A stretch of DNA of 64,000 nt, taken from contig DDFG01000005.1 in the NCBI GenBank assembly GCA_002337055.1, positions 1,121,979 to 1,185,978 of the forward strand, in the 5' to 3' direction. Both the position numbers and the translations under genes were made by a program. Within the stretch, counting starts at the first letter, position 1. Each line of letters begins with the position of its first letter. Shown here piece after piece: positions 43,410-50,567 of the stretch. This DNA is from Betaproteobacteria bacterium UBA1934 (GTDB taxonomy: Bacteria > Pseudomonadota > Gammaproteobacteria > Burkholderiales > Rhodocyclaceae). Below the pieces are notes generated by a model. It was not told the origin of the DNA, searched no databases, and was given only the letters and a program-made list of their open reading frames with translations.

Positions 43410-43940
43410 ATGAACACCAAACTGAAATGGTTGTCTGTCGCCCTTCTAGCGTTGGGTGGGGCGGCCTGTGTCGTGGTACCCAGCGGCCCGACCGTCACCG
43501 CACTGCCGGGAACCGGTCGAGATTTCGAGCAGTTCCGGCGCGATAATATGGATTGCCGCGGCTATGCCTTCCATGAATCGGGTGGGCGTACCGCCGACCA
43601 GGCGGCGACCGATTCAGCAGTCGGCAGTGCGGCCGTGGGCACCCTTGTCGGGGCGCTGGCCGGTGCCGCGATCGGTGGCCGCAACGGCGCAGGCGTGGGG
43701 GCGGGTGTGGGTCTGTTGACGGGCAGCGCTGCTGGTTCCGGCGCCGCCCAGCATTCTGCCTACGGCGCGCAGCGGCGTTACGACGCGGCCTATGTGCAGT
43801 GCATGTACGCCAAAGGACATCGGGTGCCGGTTTCGGGCCGCTTTGTCTCGAACGAGACGCCTTACCCGGCTGCATCCACGACGCCGGGCTACGCTCCGCC
43901 GCCGCCGCCCGGAATGCCGCCTCCGCCCCCGCCGCGCTGA
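43410..43940 (+). CDS. glycine-zipper lipoprotein
   Basis: ATG 43410 gives 176 residues. A lipoprotein signal (LLALGGAAC, Cys at about 19) is followed by FRRDNMDCRGYAF and then a glycine zipper (TLVGALAGAAIGGRNGAGVG and the next 15 residues) able to insert in or span a membrane. A segment YDAAYVQCMYAKGHRVPV follows, and a Pro-rich end. Glycine-zipper proteins of this YMGG type occur widely in the outer envelope. It is the middle gene of the three between 43036 and 44360, whose two outer members share a module. Confidence 0.85.
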   Translation: MNTKLKWLSVALLALGGAACVVVPSGPTVTALPGTGRDFEQFRRDNMDCRGYAFHESGGRTADQAATDSAVGSAAVGTLVGALAGAAIGGRNGAGVGAGVGLLTGSAAGSGAAQHSAYGAQRRYDAAYVQCMYAKGHRVPVSGRFVSNETPYPAASTTPGYAPPPPPGMPPPPPPR

Positions 43941-43964
43941 TTTTGATCCCTTGGGATGCTTGTC

Positions 43965-44360
43965 ATGAAAACCGCCCCCGCCGTTATCCTGGCCTTTCTC
44001 GCGCTGTCCGCAGGCAGCGCCGGGGCGCACGAGAGAATCTACCGGGCGGAATACCAACCTGGTTGGGTGCATCGCGATATCGCGCGATTTCATGAGCGTG
44101 ACGTGGCGGTCTGGCGCTCGGGTTACTGGCACCACGGTCGATACCACGGACGGTTGGGGTGGTGGTGGGTCGTGGGTGGCGCCTGGTATTTCTATCCGGC
44201 GCGAGTGTTGCCCTATCCCGATCCTTACTTGCCGCCCGCCATGGTGACACCAGCACTGCCGCTGCAGGCGCATTGGTACTACTGCCCTCGTCCAGCGGGT
44301 TATTACCCCTATGTGCCTCGCTGCCGCGTCAGTTGGCAGGCGGTGCCTGCCGTGCGATAG
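43965..44360 (+). CDS. small exported protein with WYYC/YYPYV C-terminal module (second copy)
   Basis: ATG 43965 (ATG 43956 is also in frame) gives 131 residues with a signal peptide (AVILAFLALSAGSAGA). The middle is rich in Trp, His, Tyr and Arg (RSGYWHHGRYHGRLGWWWVV), and the end is HWYYCPRPAGYYPYVPRCRV followed by SW. The arrangement matches the protein at 43036 in spacing of Cys, Tyr and Trp. The rest of the two proteins differs, so only the module is conserved. Function unknown. Confidence 0.8.
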   Translation: MKTAPAVILAFLALSAGSAGAHERIYRAEYQPGWVHRDIARFHERDVAVWRSGYWHHGRYHGRLGWWWVVGGAWYFYPARVLPYPDPYLPPAMVTPALPLQAHWYYCPRPAGYYPYVPRCRVSWQAVPAVR

Positions 44361-44392
44361 ACAACCAGGAAAACAGGGCGCGTTAGTCGGGA

Positions 44393-44704
44393 TTATCGGT
44401 AGTAACGCGGGTGATCGCGCCGACACATCCGGTATTGATGTTCCGCTTCGCGTCGGCATCCACTGTGCATTGTGCAGGTGTCGTGCGCAATCCGGCGGGC
44501 ATCGTCGCAGCGCAGACCACGATGATATGAACAGATGCGTCGGGCTTCGTAGCGGGTATCGTTGCAGCGTCGCGCGTAATCGCGTTCGCAGGCCCGCAGT
44601 GTGCCGCGGTAGGTCATGTCGCAGGAACTTTGGGCGGCAGTGAGCGAGGGTAGGCAAAGTGCCAGCGTGGCGGCAACGATGGCGATCCATTGGCGGATAG
44701 ACAT
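44393..44704 (-). CDS. secreted cysteine-rich protein with CX10C repeats
   Basis: This 103-residue protein has a good ribosome site (GGGAGAAA) and a signal peptide (IAIVAATLALCLPSLTAAQS). The mature part holds eight cysteines with striking regularity: four CX10C units separated by 7, 7 and 5 residues. The first three units are CDMTYRGTLRAC, CNDTRYEARRIC and CDDARRIAHDTC; the fourth is CRREAEHQYRMC. The repeat of about 19 residues, rich in Arg, Asp and Tyr, looks like disulfide-clamped helices. I know no family with this pattern. It is convergent with the WYYC-module genes. Confidence 0.78.
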   Translation of the reverse strand: MSIRQWIAIVAATLALCLPSLTAAQSSCDMTYRGTLRACERDYARRCNDTRYEARRICSYHRGLRCDDARRIAHDTCTMHSGCRREAEHQYRMCRRDHPRYYR

Positions 44705-44786
44705 GCGGTTTCTCCCTGATTAAGTGCTGGTTTCAACCTATGCGGTGACGCGGGTAAATGCAAAGGGTTTTGGCGCGCCGCTATGC

Positions 44787-45437
44787 TTATACTGACTGCG
44801 GGTTCGCCGTTGCCGGTTGATCGGCAGTGAGCCAACCCAGGAATTTCAGGAAAGTCTGGCGCACGCTTTCCTGCTTCTGCTCGATCAGCGATTCGCGGTC
44901 GTCAACGGGAATATGGCCTGCGCTGGAGCGTAACAGGGCAATCTGGGTCTGGATCATGCGGGCGTTGTCCTGTTCGATACGGCGCAGTGCGATGACATAG
45001 GGATCGGCGGTGTCGGCGTCGACGGGGATGATCGGAGTGATCCTGACCTGCGAGAGCATGGCGTGGCCGAGCGCGAGGGCCTGGTAAAAACCGACGGGAT
45101 TGAGATGTCCGATCCCGAGCGGGCCACTGATTACCCGCCACTCGTTCCAGAGCGGGGCGGTATGCTGCAGGGCCTGTTGATACAGGCGAGGATCCGTCGA
45201 CCACCGGGTCACCTTGGTGAGCAGCAGCAGCGACTCCATCTCCTGAAAATACTGGGTGTGCAGAAACTGCTGTTCCAGTCCGAGGAAAGGCCGAAATTCG
45301 ACGGCCCCCAAAAAGAGGGCGTTGGCATTTTTGGCGGCGGTCAGGAAAAGCGAAATCTTGGTTTGCATCTCGGGCGTGAAGCCACGCTGCGCGATGATGT
45401 CCCGGACAGCATCGTAAATCTCGATTTTCACGGTCAT
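44787..45437 (-). CDS. unknown protein coupled to an alpha/beta hydrolase
   Basis: This is a 216-residue protein, mostly helical, with no signal peptide. ATG 45437 overlaps the stop of the hydrolase gene (ATGA). Notable stretches are VRDIIAQRGFTPEMQTKISL, EFRPFLGLEQQFLHTQYFQE and a C-terminal helix with QKQESVRQTFLKFLGWL. No catalytic motif is evident. Translational coupling suggests it binds or regulates the hydrolase, or shares its substrate. Confidence 0.75.
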   Translation of the reverse strand: MTVKIEIYDAVRDIIAQRGFTPEMQTKISLFLTAAKNANALFLGAVEFRPFLGLEQQFLHTQYFQEMESLLLLTKVTRWSTDPRLYQQALQHTAPLWNEWRVISGPLGIGHLNPVGFYQALALGHAMLSQVRITPIIPVDADTADPYVIALRRIEQDNARMIQTQIALLRSSAGHIPVDDRESLIEQKQESVRQTFLKFLGWLTADQPATANPQSV

Positions 45438-46531
45438 TCGCCTTTCTGTTTACGCACGGCAGGGGATGAAGCCGAGGCCGCTGCTGGGGTGCGACGCGGG
45501 CGGGCGGATTTGCCGCGGGTCTTGGCTGATGTCGGGGCGGGAGGAGTGGCCTCCTCGGGAGATCGGTTTTCGCTTCCCGGCAGGGTGACGCGCCATTCTT
45601 CGATCTCGACCGGGCCGATCGGATAATAGATCGAGCGAAGGTGGTCGCCGACGTAGCGGGTGGCGAGCGTTTCGGACTGAGGATTATCCGACGCGACCCA
45701 GACTGACTGGTCGCCGACCCAGGTGTTGTCGCGGACACTGCGGACGAAAGCCTCGATTTGCCGCATGGCGACCTCGGGATGTTCCAGTGTGAAAGCGTGA
45801 TAGGCGTGCTGAATGATGACCAGGCGCGAGTTGGCGACGTTGAGCCGGATAATGTCGTGGCAGATGCGCGGTGTCAGAAAATCGAACTCGCCGTTCAAGA
45901 TTAGTGTCGGACAGGAGATCTTCTTCAGATCGGCGGTCAGCGGACGGAAGTTGACGTAAGACTCCATCAGATTCTGGATGGCGTAGGGGTCGTTGATCGC
46001 GTTGCCCCGGCGGATGGCCTCGGGCAGGGTACTGCGGGCCATCTCCAGCCACTGCGAGCTGAAATTGATTGGCATTAGCAGCGCTTGGATGAGCGGAAAC
46101 CCTGCCTGGGTGATGGCGGCGTGCATGGCCACGCCGAGCATTTCAAGCTGTGTGGGCATTTCGCTGAAAGTGCTCATGGCAACCAGACCACGCACACGCT
46201 CGGGATGGTTGATGGCCATGTGTTGCGCTACTACGCCACCGAAAGAAATTCCAGCGACATAACATTGCTCAATACCAAGATGGTCGAGCAACTGGCAAAG
46301 CACATCCGAATGGTGATCGAGCTGGATACCCAGTACGGGCTTGGTCGAGAGCCCTTGTCCCAGGGTGTCGTAAGCGAGCACGCGGTAGCCTTGCCGCGCC
46401 AGCCATTCCTGATAATTCAGCCACAATGCCGTGGTTTGCGTCAGGCCGTTGATAAAAACGATGACGTCGCGTCCCTCTTCCCCCCGTAGGCCATAATTGA
46501 CGCGGTTACGGCCCAGTTGTGCATACGGCAT
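45434..46531 (-). CDS. alpha/beta hydrolase with basic Pro/Ala-rich tail
   Basis: ATG 46531 gives 365 residues. The hydrolase core (residues 1-265) has oxyanion segment FINGLTQTT, nucleophile elbow GISFGGVV, acid ILNGEFDFLTP and catalytic His HAYHAFTL. A second segment (about 270-315, with VEIEEWRVTLPGS) leads to a tail of about 45 residues rich in Pro, Ala, Ser, Arg and Lys (TRGKSARPRRTPAAAS). The tail resembles those of nucleoid- or granule-binding proteins. Substrate is unknown. The next gene starts within its stop codon. Confidence 0.85.
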   Translation of the reverse strand: MPYAQLGRNRVNYGLRGEEGRDVIVFINGLTQTTALWLNYQEWLARQGYRVLAYDTLGQGLSTKPVLGIQLDHHSDVLCQLLDHLGIEQCYVAGISFGGVVAQHMAINHPERVRGLVAMSTFSEMPTQLEMLGVAMHAAITQAGFPLIQALLMPINFSSQWLEMARSTLPEAIRRGNAINDPYAIQNLMESYVNFRPLTADLKKISCPTLILNGEFDFLTPRICHDIIRLNVANSRLVIIQHAYHAFTLEHPEVAMRQIEAFVRSVRDNTWVGDQSVWVASDNPQSETLATRYVGDHLRSIYYPIGPVEIEEWRVTLPGSENRSPEEATPPAPTSAKTRGKSARPRRTPAAASASSPAVRKQKGE

Positions 46532-46689
46532 GATGTCTCTTTCTTGCGGCGGGGAAACCTCATTGCGAGGCTTCCGGATCATGTGTTTTTGTCGTGCTCA
46601 AGGCGGTCCAGCCAGGCGCCCGTTTATGATGCCATTCAACTGCAGTGGAGAGAAGACCGGGCGCGGCTTCCTGCTATGTCGGCGTTGTT

Positions 46690-47574
46690 TCAGTGCGACT
46701 TGATCATGGTACCGACGCCATGGTCGGTCAGGATTTCGAGGAGCAGAGCATGTTCGACGCGCCCGTCAATGATGTGCACGCTCTTCACGCCGTTCCGCGC
46801 GGCATCCAGCGCTGAGCCGATCTTCGGTAGCATGCCGCCGGAAAGGGTGCCGTCCTCGACCATCCCATCGATCTGCGCAGGAGTGATCCCCGTGAGCAGA
46901 TTGCCGGCCTGATCAAGCACACCGGGCGTATTGGTGAGCATGACGAGCTTTTCGGCCTTGAGAATCTCGGCGATCTTGCCGGCCACGACGTCAGCGTTGA
47001 TATTGTAAGTTTCGCCGTCCTTACCGACGCCGATGGGCGCGATGACCGGAATGAAATCGCCCGATTCGAGATGGTCGATCAGCGAGGGGTCGATCTGGGT
47101 GATGTCGCCCACCTGACCGACATCGACCAGATCGCCGGTGGCGCGATCGGCAAGCATTAATTTTTTCGCGCGGATCATGTTGCCGTCCTTGCCGGTGAGG
47201 CCGACCGCCTTACCGCCGGCACGATTGATCAGGTTGACCACATCCTTGTTCACCTGGCCGCCCAGCACCATCTCCACGACTTCCATGGTTTCCTGGTCGG
47301 TGACGCGCATGCCTTGTACGAATTCGCCCTTTTTGCCAACGCGACCGAGCAGGGTTTCGATCTGCGGGCCGCCACCGTGCACGACGACCGGGTGTATGCC
47401 GACCAGCTTGAGCAAGACGATGTCGCGCGCGAAACACTGTTTCAAGTGTTCTTCCGTCATCGCGTTGCCGCCGTATTTCACGACGATCGTTTTGCCGTGA
47501 AAGCGTTTGATGTAAGGCATAGCCTCGGCCAAGATGGTGGCCTTGATGCCGGGGGCGAGTTGGTCGAGACTCAT
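46690..47574 (-). CDS. argB: acetylglutamate kinase
   Basis: ATG 47574, eight bases after GGAG, gives 294 residues. Seen: IVVKYGGNAM at residues 30-39, VVVHGGGPQIETLLGRVG, VDVGQVGDITQIDPSLI and the closing LSGGMLPKIGSALDA. It phosphorylates N-acetyl-L-glutamate in arginine synthesis and in this size class is usually arginine-inhibited. It is a single gene here, preceded by the hsp20 terminator. Confidence 0.96.
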   Translation of the reverse strand: MSLDQLAPGIKATILAEAMPYIKRFHGKTIVVKYGGNAMTEEHLKQCFARDIVLLKLVGIHPVVVHGGGPQIETLLGRVGKKGEFVQGMRVTDQETMEVVEMVLGGQVNKDVVNLINRAGGKAVGLTGKDGNMIRAKKLMLADRATGDLVDVGQVGDITQIDPSLIDHLESGDFIPVIAPIGVGKDGETYNINADVVAGKIAEILKAEKLVMLTNTPGVLDQAGNLLTGITPAQIDGMVEDGTLSGGMLPKIGSALDAARNGVKSVHIIDGRVEHALLLEILTDHGVGTMIKSH

Positions 47575-47639
47575 GGCGGACTCCGGAGATGCGTGAAGAA
47601 GCACGGGGTTGCCGCGGATTGTACCCGGCGGGCTGCGCA

Positions 47640-47666
47640 AGAAAAAGGCCGGGCGTGGCCCGGCCT
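47640..47666 (-). terminator. intrinsic terminator of the hsp20 gene
   Basis: A perfect 9-bp stem (47646-47654 with 47658-47666) is followed on the minus strand by TTTTTC. It lies 20 bases after the hsp20 stop and upstream of argB, so it separates the two transcripts. Confidence 0.78.
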
Positions 47667-47686
47667 CTCTGAATGTACAGAGCCTG

Positions 47687-48100
47687 TCATTGGATGGACA
47701 GCCGCTTGCTGGTACTGGCTGTGCGCTTGGGCAGGATCAGCTCAAGGATACCGTCGTTGAATTTGGCGCTAGACAGATTGTCATCCACCTCGTGCGCCAG
47801 CTGGAACGAGCGAGACAGTTTGCCGAAATAGCGTTCGGAGCGAAGGACCCGTTCACCCTCCTTGATTTCCTTTTCCTGCTTGATTTCGGCCACGATGGCG
47901 ACCAAATTGCCGTCGATGGTCACATGAATGTCGTCCTTTTTCACGCCGGGTAGCTCGGCGTGAACCAGAAAGGCATTTTCCTGTTCCTTAACGTCCATCT
48001 TGATCGCCGGTGATGCCGGGGAGGGTCCCAGGTCGACAGGGCGAACAAAGAGGCCACGGAACAGGTCGTCGATCGGATCGTATCGCGTCAGGTTGTTCAT
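47687..48100 (-). CDS. small heat-shock protein Hsp20 (alpha-crystallin family)
   Basis: ATG 48100 behind GGAGGA gives 137 residues; a longer upstream frame has no ribosome site. The alpha-crystallin domain is seen as KMDVKEQENAFLVHAELPGV (about residue 34), IKEGERVLRSERYFGKLSRS (the ERxYGxFxR-like block) and GILELILPKR near the end. It holds unfolding proteins as an ATP-independent chaperone. A sigma-32-like promoter and a private terminator make it a single heat-inducible unit. Confidence 0.93.
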   Translation of the reverse strand: MNNLTRYDPIDDLFRGLFVRPVDLGPSPASPAIKMDVKEQENAFLVHAELPGVKKDDIHVTIDGNLVAIVAEIKQEKEIKEGERVLRSERYFGKLSRSFQLAHEVDDNLSSAKFNDGILELILPKRTASTSKRLSIQ

Positions 48101-48150
48101 ATATTCCTCCATGTCGTGTTGAGGCGGCAGGATCACCGCCTTCGACACCT

Positions 48151-48179
48151 ATATGGAGGTCCGGTTCGGACGTTTCAAG
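48151..48179 (-). promoter_or_regulatory. sigma-32-type heat-shock promoter of hsp20
   Basis: On the minus strand CTTGAAA (48179-48173) is followed after 13 bases by CCTCCATAT (48159-48151), against the consensus CTTGAAA-N13ish-CCCCATNT. The -35 box overlaps the stop codon of the upstream MetX-like gene. The predicted start lies about 44 bases before ATG 48100. Confidence 0.72.
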
Positions 48180-49260
48180 AGCAGCCGGGTAACCATTCGC
48201 TGACGTGACGGGCGAGTTGTTCGGGTTCGCGAATACAGCCGATGTGTCCCCACATCGAGTGAATGACGCGGGTGGTCGCCTGACCCGGTCGAGCTGCGTT
48301 GAGAGTCGCCGAGACTTCCTCAGCAGCATAGGGCGGAAATTCGTGATCGCTGTCAATGTTGACGAGCAGCAGCGGACACTGAATACGCCGGATGCCTTCC
48401 TCGACGGTTGCAAACCCTTCCGCCAGGTCGTGCGTATTGATGGCGCTCAGCGTCGCGATGAAGGCATTGGCATCGTAGGCGGCGACGGCGGTATCGAGAC
48501 CCGCCTGGATGAAAGCGTTGGCATTGGCGGCGCGTTGGGCCTGGGCACCGGGTCCGTGCGTCACCGTGTCGGCGCAAAGCGTTTTGTAGAGCGCCTCGCT
48601 GGTGTAATAGAGTTTGATGACCTGCGCAATGATCTTGGCCGCGCCGAGTGCTACGCCCGGCGCATACCAGCCGGCCTGAAAGCCCGGGTCGGCGCGAAAA
48701 GCGTTCATCATCAGATGATGCATCGCCATGCCGGAGGCTGTCATGCGGGCGGCGGTGGCGACCGCGACAGCCCGCTCGATGCGTTCCGGATACATGGCAG
48801 CGAAATTGAGTGTGTGCAGCGAACCCATCGACGGGCCAGTCATGCACCACAGTTTTTCGATGCCCAATGCGTCTAGAAAGGAGGCGGCAAAGCGCACCTG
48901 GTCGCGCATAGTGATTGTTGGGAACAGCGGCCCGTATCGGCAGCCGGTGAGCGGATCGACCGTCATCGGGCTGCACGAGCCGTACATGCCGCCCAGGGCA
49001 TTGAGGCTGAGGATGCGGAAACGCGCAGTGTCGAAAGGTTTGCCGGGGCCGATTAGGCCATCCCACCACCCCGGCGCCAGGTCCGTGTCGGCAAATTTGC
49101 CGGCGGCGTGGTGTGAAGACAGCCCGCCATGGCAGATCAGGATGACGGGGCCGTCCGTGCGTCCGTATTCCTCGTAGGCAACCGGCGCCGCTTTCAATAC
49201 CGCGCCACCCTCGGTGCTAAAGGGGTGCGGCAGGATCAGGGATTTTTTTTGCGCGAGCAT
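48175..49260 (-). CDS. MetX-like alpha/beta hydrolase (homoserine acetyltransferase superfamily)
   Basis: ATG 49260 behind GAGGAG gives 361 residues. The layout follows MetX: ILICHGGLSSHHAAGKFAD, ILSLNALGGMYGSCSPMTVD, nucleophile TGPSMGSLHTLNFAAMYPER, acid LLVNIDSDHEFPP and His SMWGHIGCI. The oxyanion segment (GGLSSHHAAG) and the nucleophile elbow (GPSMGS rather than GGSMGG) depart from true homoserine O-acetyltransferases, so methionine synthesis should not be assumed. It is probably a cytoplasmic acyltransferase or hydrolase of unknown substrate. Confidence 0.8.
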   Translation of the reverse strand: MLAQKKSLILPHPFSTEGGAVLKAAPVAYEEYGRTDGPVILICHGGLSSHHAAGKFADTDLAPGWWDGLIGPGKPFDTARFRILSLNALGGMYGSCSPMTVDPLTGCRYGPLFPTITMRDQVRFAASFLDALGIEKLWCMTGPSMGSLHTLNFAAMYPERIERAVAVATAARMTASGMAMHHLMMNAFRADPGFQAGWYAPGVALGAAKIIAQVIKLYYTSEALYKTLCADTVTHGPGAQAQRAANANAFIQAGLDTAVAAYDANAFIATLSAINTHDLAEGFATVEEGIRRIQCPLLLVNIDSDHEFPPYAAEEVSATLNAARPGQATTRVIHSMWGHIGCIREPEQLARHVSEWLPGCS

Positions 49261-49326
49261 GGCGGTCTCCTCGTGGGTGTTGAGGCACATTATCGCCGCT
49301 CGCGCGCCTGCGCGCGATGCGTGGAA

Positions 49327-49770
49327 TTACGCCATATAGTCGGGCAGTGCGAGAATCGCGTCTCGATTGCTCCAGGAAAACACCTTTTCGGCGGCCTCGC
49401 GCCAAGGGAGCCACAGCGCTGCGCGATGCTCGTCAGCAGCCAGGCGTATCGGTTCGCGCGCGGTGAGTTGCAGTGAAAAGAGGTGCTCGGTGTTGTGGGT
49501 GACCCCCGGGGCGTAGCGTTGACGCCATTCCGGGAAGATTTCGTAGCGAACTTGCTGGCGCCAGTCGCTCAACATGTGCCGGGCCGCCTCCAGCCCGGTT
49601 TCCTCGAACAGCTCGCGCCGCGCGGCGTCGATAGGCGTCTCATCTTCTTCCAGGCTGCCGGTGACCGACTGCCAGTAACCGGGATGGGCCGCGCGTTCGA
49701 TCAGCAGTACGTCGAGATCGCGTGTGTAAATAACAACCAGGACGGAAACCGGCTGCTTGTACCGGGTCAT
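49327..49770 (-). CDS. nudB: dihydroneopterin triphosphate diphosphatase (NudB-type nudix hydrolase)
   Basis: ATG 49770 overlaps the barstar gene by four bases; 147 residues. The nudix box runs through GSLEEDETPIDAARRELFEE followed by TG, and the N-terminal YKQPVSVLVVIYT with the later VTHNTEHLFSLQL is characteristic of NudB, which also sits beside aspS in many proteobacteria. It removes pyrophosphate from dihydroneopterin triphosphate in folate synthesis. Confidence 0.9.
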   Translation of the reverse strand: MTRYKQPVSVLVVIYTRDLDVLLIERAAHPGYWQSVTGSLEEDETPIDAARRELFEETGLEAARHMLSDWRQQVRYEIFPEWRQRYAPGVTHNTEHLFSLQLTAREPIRLAADEHRAALWLPWREAAEKVFSWSNRDAILALPDYMA

Positions 49771-50195
49771 GCGCGCGGCAGGATCGCTACGCCGCGTGCC
49801 GGGGTGTCGAGCAGGAGCCAGAAGGCACAGCCGGCGGAACGACGCTCGTCGGCCACGGCCTGAAGCACCTCGACCAGCGTGGCGAGACTTTCGGGATGCG
49901 CGTCGTGCAGGGTTTTCAGGCCATCGAAGCGGACGATCAGGGTGGGCGCCGGATTCCATTCCGGATCGCCGAGGCAGTCGTTGAGCGCGTCGAAATTGGC
50001 GCCGTACCAATCGGGGAATTTCAGCGCCTGACCGATCTTGGTCAGCACCGAGGCGGCCGTTCGACAGCGGAACAGGTCGACGGTGAGTAGGGCGATTCCG
50101 GCAGAAGTTGCGGCGGCGGTCAGTACCCCTTGCTGTTCGGGCGGCAGGGTATAAACACCGGAGCGGTCAGGGCGTGTCAGAAGGTCGGAAAGCAT
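49767..50195 (-). CDS. barstar family RNase inhibitor
   Basis: This 142-residue protein contains the barstar helix DWYGANFDALNDCLGD (about residue 62), with the two acidic residues that in barstar (D35, D39) plug the RNase active site, plus the terminal inhibitor strand FWLLLDTP. It is longer than Bacillus barstar (about 90) by an N-terminal segment of roughly 40 residues. It starts four bases after the barnase-like gene and should protect the cell from it. Its stop overlaps nudB. Confidence 0.9.
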   Translation of the reverse strand: MLSDLLTRPDRSGVYTLPPEQQGVLTAAATSAGIALLTVDLFRCRTAASVLTKIGQALKFPDWYGANFDALNDCLGDPEWNPAPTLIVRFDGLKTLHDAHPESLATLVEVLQAVADERRSAGCAFWLLLDTPARGVAILPRA

Positions 50196-50199
50196 GGTC

Positions 50200-50565
50200 T
50201 CACCTGCGAATGCGGCTGAACGTGCGATAGTGATCGGCGGTGTAATAGGCTTCGCCGCTCTCGCCGGTGATGATGCGCTGTGCGCCCCGGTTGCGCGCGC
50301 CGGGCGTCGGTACCGTGTACTCGCGGTAGTAGCCGCGCGGGTGCGGGGGCAGGCGTCGCTCGAAATTGCCGAAGGTGCTGCCGTCCTTGCCGTAGGGGAA
50401 GGGGCCCCCGCGGTCGATCAGGCGTAGCGTCTGTTGCGCTTCCGCCGGAAGTTGCGCGACGGCGATCGAGTCCGGCAGTTCGCGCGCCGCCACGTTTCCA
50501 CAAGCCACTGCCCATACTAGCAGCAGCGCCAAGTGCAGAAACCGGGGCCAGCGCGCGGCAAACAC
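50200..50565 (-). CDS. barnase-like secreted ribonuclease (RNase N1/F1 family)
   Basis: GTG 50565 lies two bases after the aspS stop; 121 residues. The signal peptide is HLALLLVWAVACGNVAARE; the Cys could also make it a lipoprotein. The RNase core is FGNFERRLPPHPRGYYREY with ARNRGAQRIITG and TADHYRTFSRI. Aligned by eye with barnase, the catalytic Glu (REY), Arg (AQRI) and His (DHYRTF) are all kept, so it should cleave RNA, probably outside the cytoplasm. The barstar gene is next. Confidence 0.9.
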   Translation of the reverse strand: MFAARWPRFLHLALLLVWAVACGNVAARELPDSIAVAQLPAEAQQTLRLIDRGGPFPYGKDGSTFGNFERRLPPHPRGYYREYTVPTPGARNRGAQRIITGESGEAYYTADHYRTFSRIRR

Positions 50566-50567
50566 GA

